Shown here one piece after another: positions 63,992 to 64,000 of a stretch of DNA of 64,000 nt. The DNA comes from Macrococcoides goetzii. GTDB taxonomy: Bacteria; Bacillota; Bacilli; Staphylococcales; Staphylococcaceae. The notes beneath the pieces were generated by a model. It was given only the letters and a program-made list of their open reading frames with translations, did no database searches and was not told the origin of the DNA. The stretch spans positions 930,001 through 994,000 of the forward strand of contig NZ_MJBI02000001.1 of NCBI RefSeq assembly GCF_002742385.2, given 5' to 3'. A program made the translations under genes and the position numbers. Each line of letters starts with the position of its first letter. The stretch's first letter is position 1.

Positions 63992-64000
63992 ATGCGTTTA
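63992..64000 (+). CDS. Start of an unidentified gene (3 codons)
   Basis: ATG-CGT-TTA follows the ribosome site AAGGAG (63979-63984) with seven bases between. The gene runs out of the window, so nothing can be said about its product. Confidence 0.5.

Noticed and set aside
1-64000. Mobile elements, CRISPR arrays, tRNA or rRNA genes
   Set aside because: I looked for transposase-like frames, terminal repeats, spaced direct repeats and tRNA-like arms and saw none. The polysaccharide region has no obvious integrase or transposase remnants inside the window.

Overview
The window is AT-rich chromosomal DNA from a member of the Staphylococcaceae. A Macrococcus-like organism fits best, but this is an inference from gene order and protein style, not a database match. 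Blocks that sit together in Staphylococcus are conserved: def, rpoY-rnjA, ktrC, cydAB, ptsHI, the purEKCSQLFMNHD operon, folD, and the lcpB-like / DUF2538 / atl group. As I recall the S. aureus map, fmtA and qoxABCD lie between folD and lcpB. Here that interval instead holds hmp/nsrR and roughly 28 kb of surface-polysaccharide genes. No tRNA, rRNA, insertion sequence, prophage or CRISPR array was seen.

Region 1 (1-14118) is housekeeping. It has the start of a lipoprotein gene, peptide deformylase, a HAD phosphatase, the RNA polymerase epsilon subunit with RNase J1, a potassium-channel regulator, cytochrome bd oxidase with a Rex-type operator, a glutaredoxin-like protein overlapping a metallophosphoesterase, HPr and enzyme I of the PTS, a DUF697/EcsC-like protein, a 23S rRNA methyltransferase with a structured leader, an unknown membrane protein, and a 43-residue acidic protein behind a SigB-like promoter.

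Region 2 (14147-28108) holds the complete 11-gene IMP synthesis operon, transcribed leftward. It shares a regulatory gap carrying PurR-type boxes with the divergent folD. Flavohaemoglobin hmp and its divergent NsrR-type regulator follow, with an NsrR-like palindrome at hmp.

Region 3 (28145-43815) is a Wzx/Wzy-type capsule or exopolysaccharide locus. It encodes a chain-length regulator and BY-kinase, a 4,6-dehydratase, an aminotransferase, an acetyltransferase and a priming phosphoglycosyl transferase. Together these could make and prime a diacetylated bacillosamine-like sugar, as in the B. subtilis Eps pathway. Three more glycosyltransferases, a flippase, a candidate polymerase and a UDP-ManNAc dehydrogenase complete it. 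Two DUF218-like membrane proteins, an unclassified Rossmann-fold protein and an orphan lipoprotein lie within or beside it.

Region 4 (44074-56716) looks like a second, ABC-exported cell-wall glycopolymer locus built around tagGH. It contains a two-domain 884-residue glycosyltransferase, two GT4 enzymes, an asparagine-synthetase-like protein, a secreted SGNH esterase/acyltransferase, a protein of unknown type, and two paralogous alpha/beta hydrolases at opposite ends of the locus. None of the usual tag/tar priming or polymerase genes is present, so this is the best candidate for an undescribed system.

Region 5 (57013-64000) holds an LCP ligase with a long Pro/Asn-rich tail, a DUF2538 protein, a short bifunctional autolysin Atl, a MarR regulator, an acyltransferase-3 membrane protein and the first codons of another gene. 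Export by TagGH, attachment by LCP and remodelling by Atl make regions 4 and 5 a plausible functional unit.
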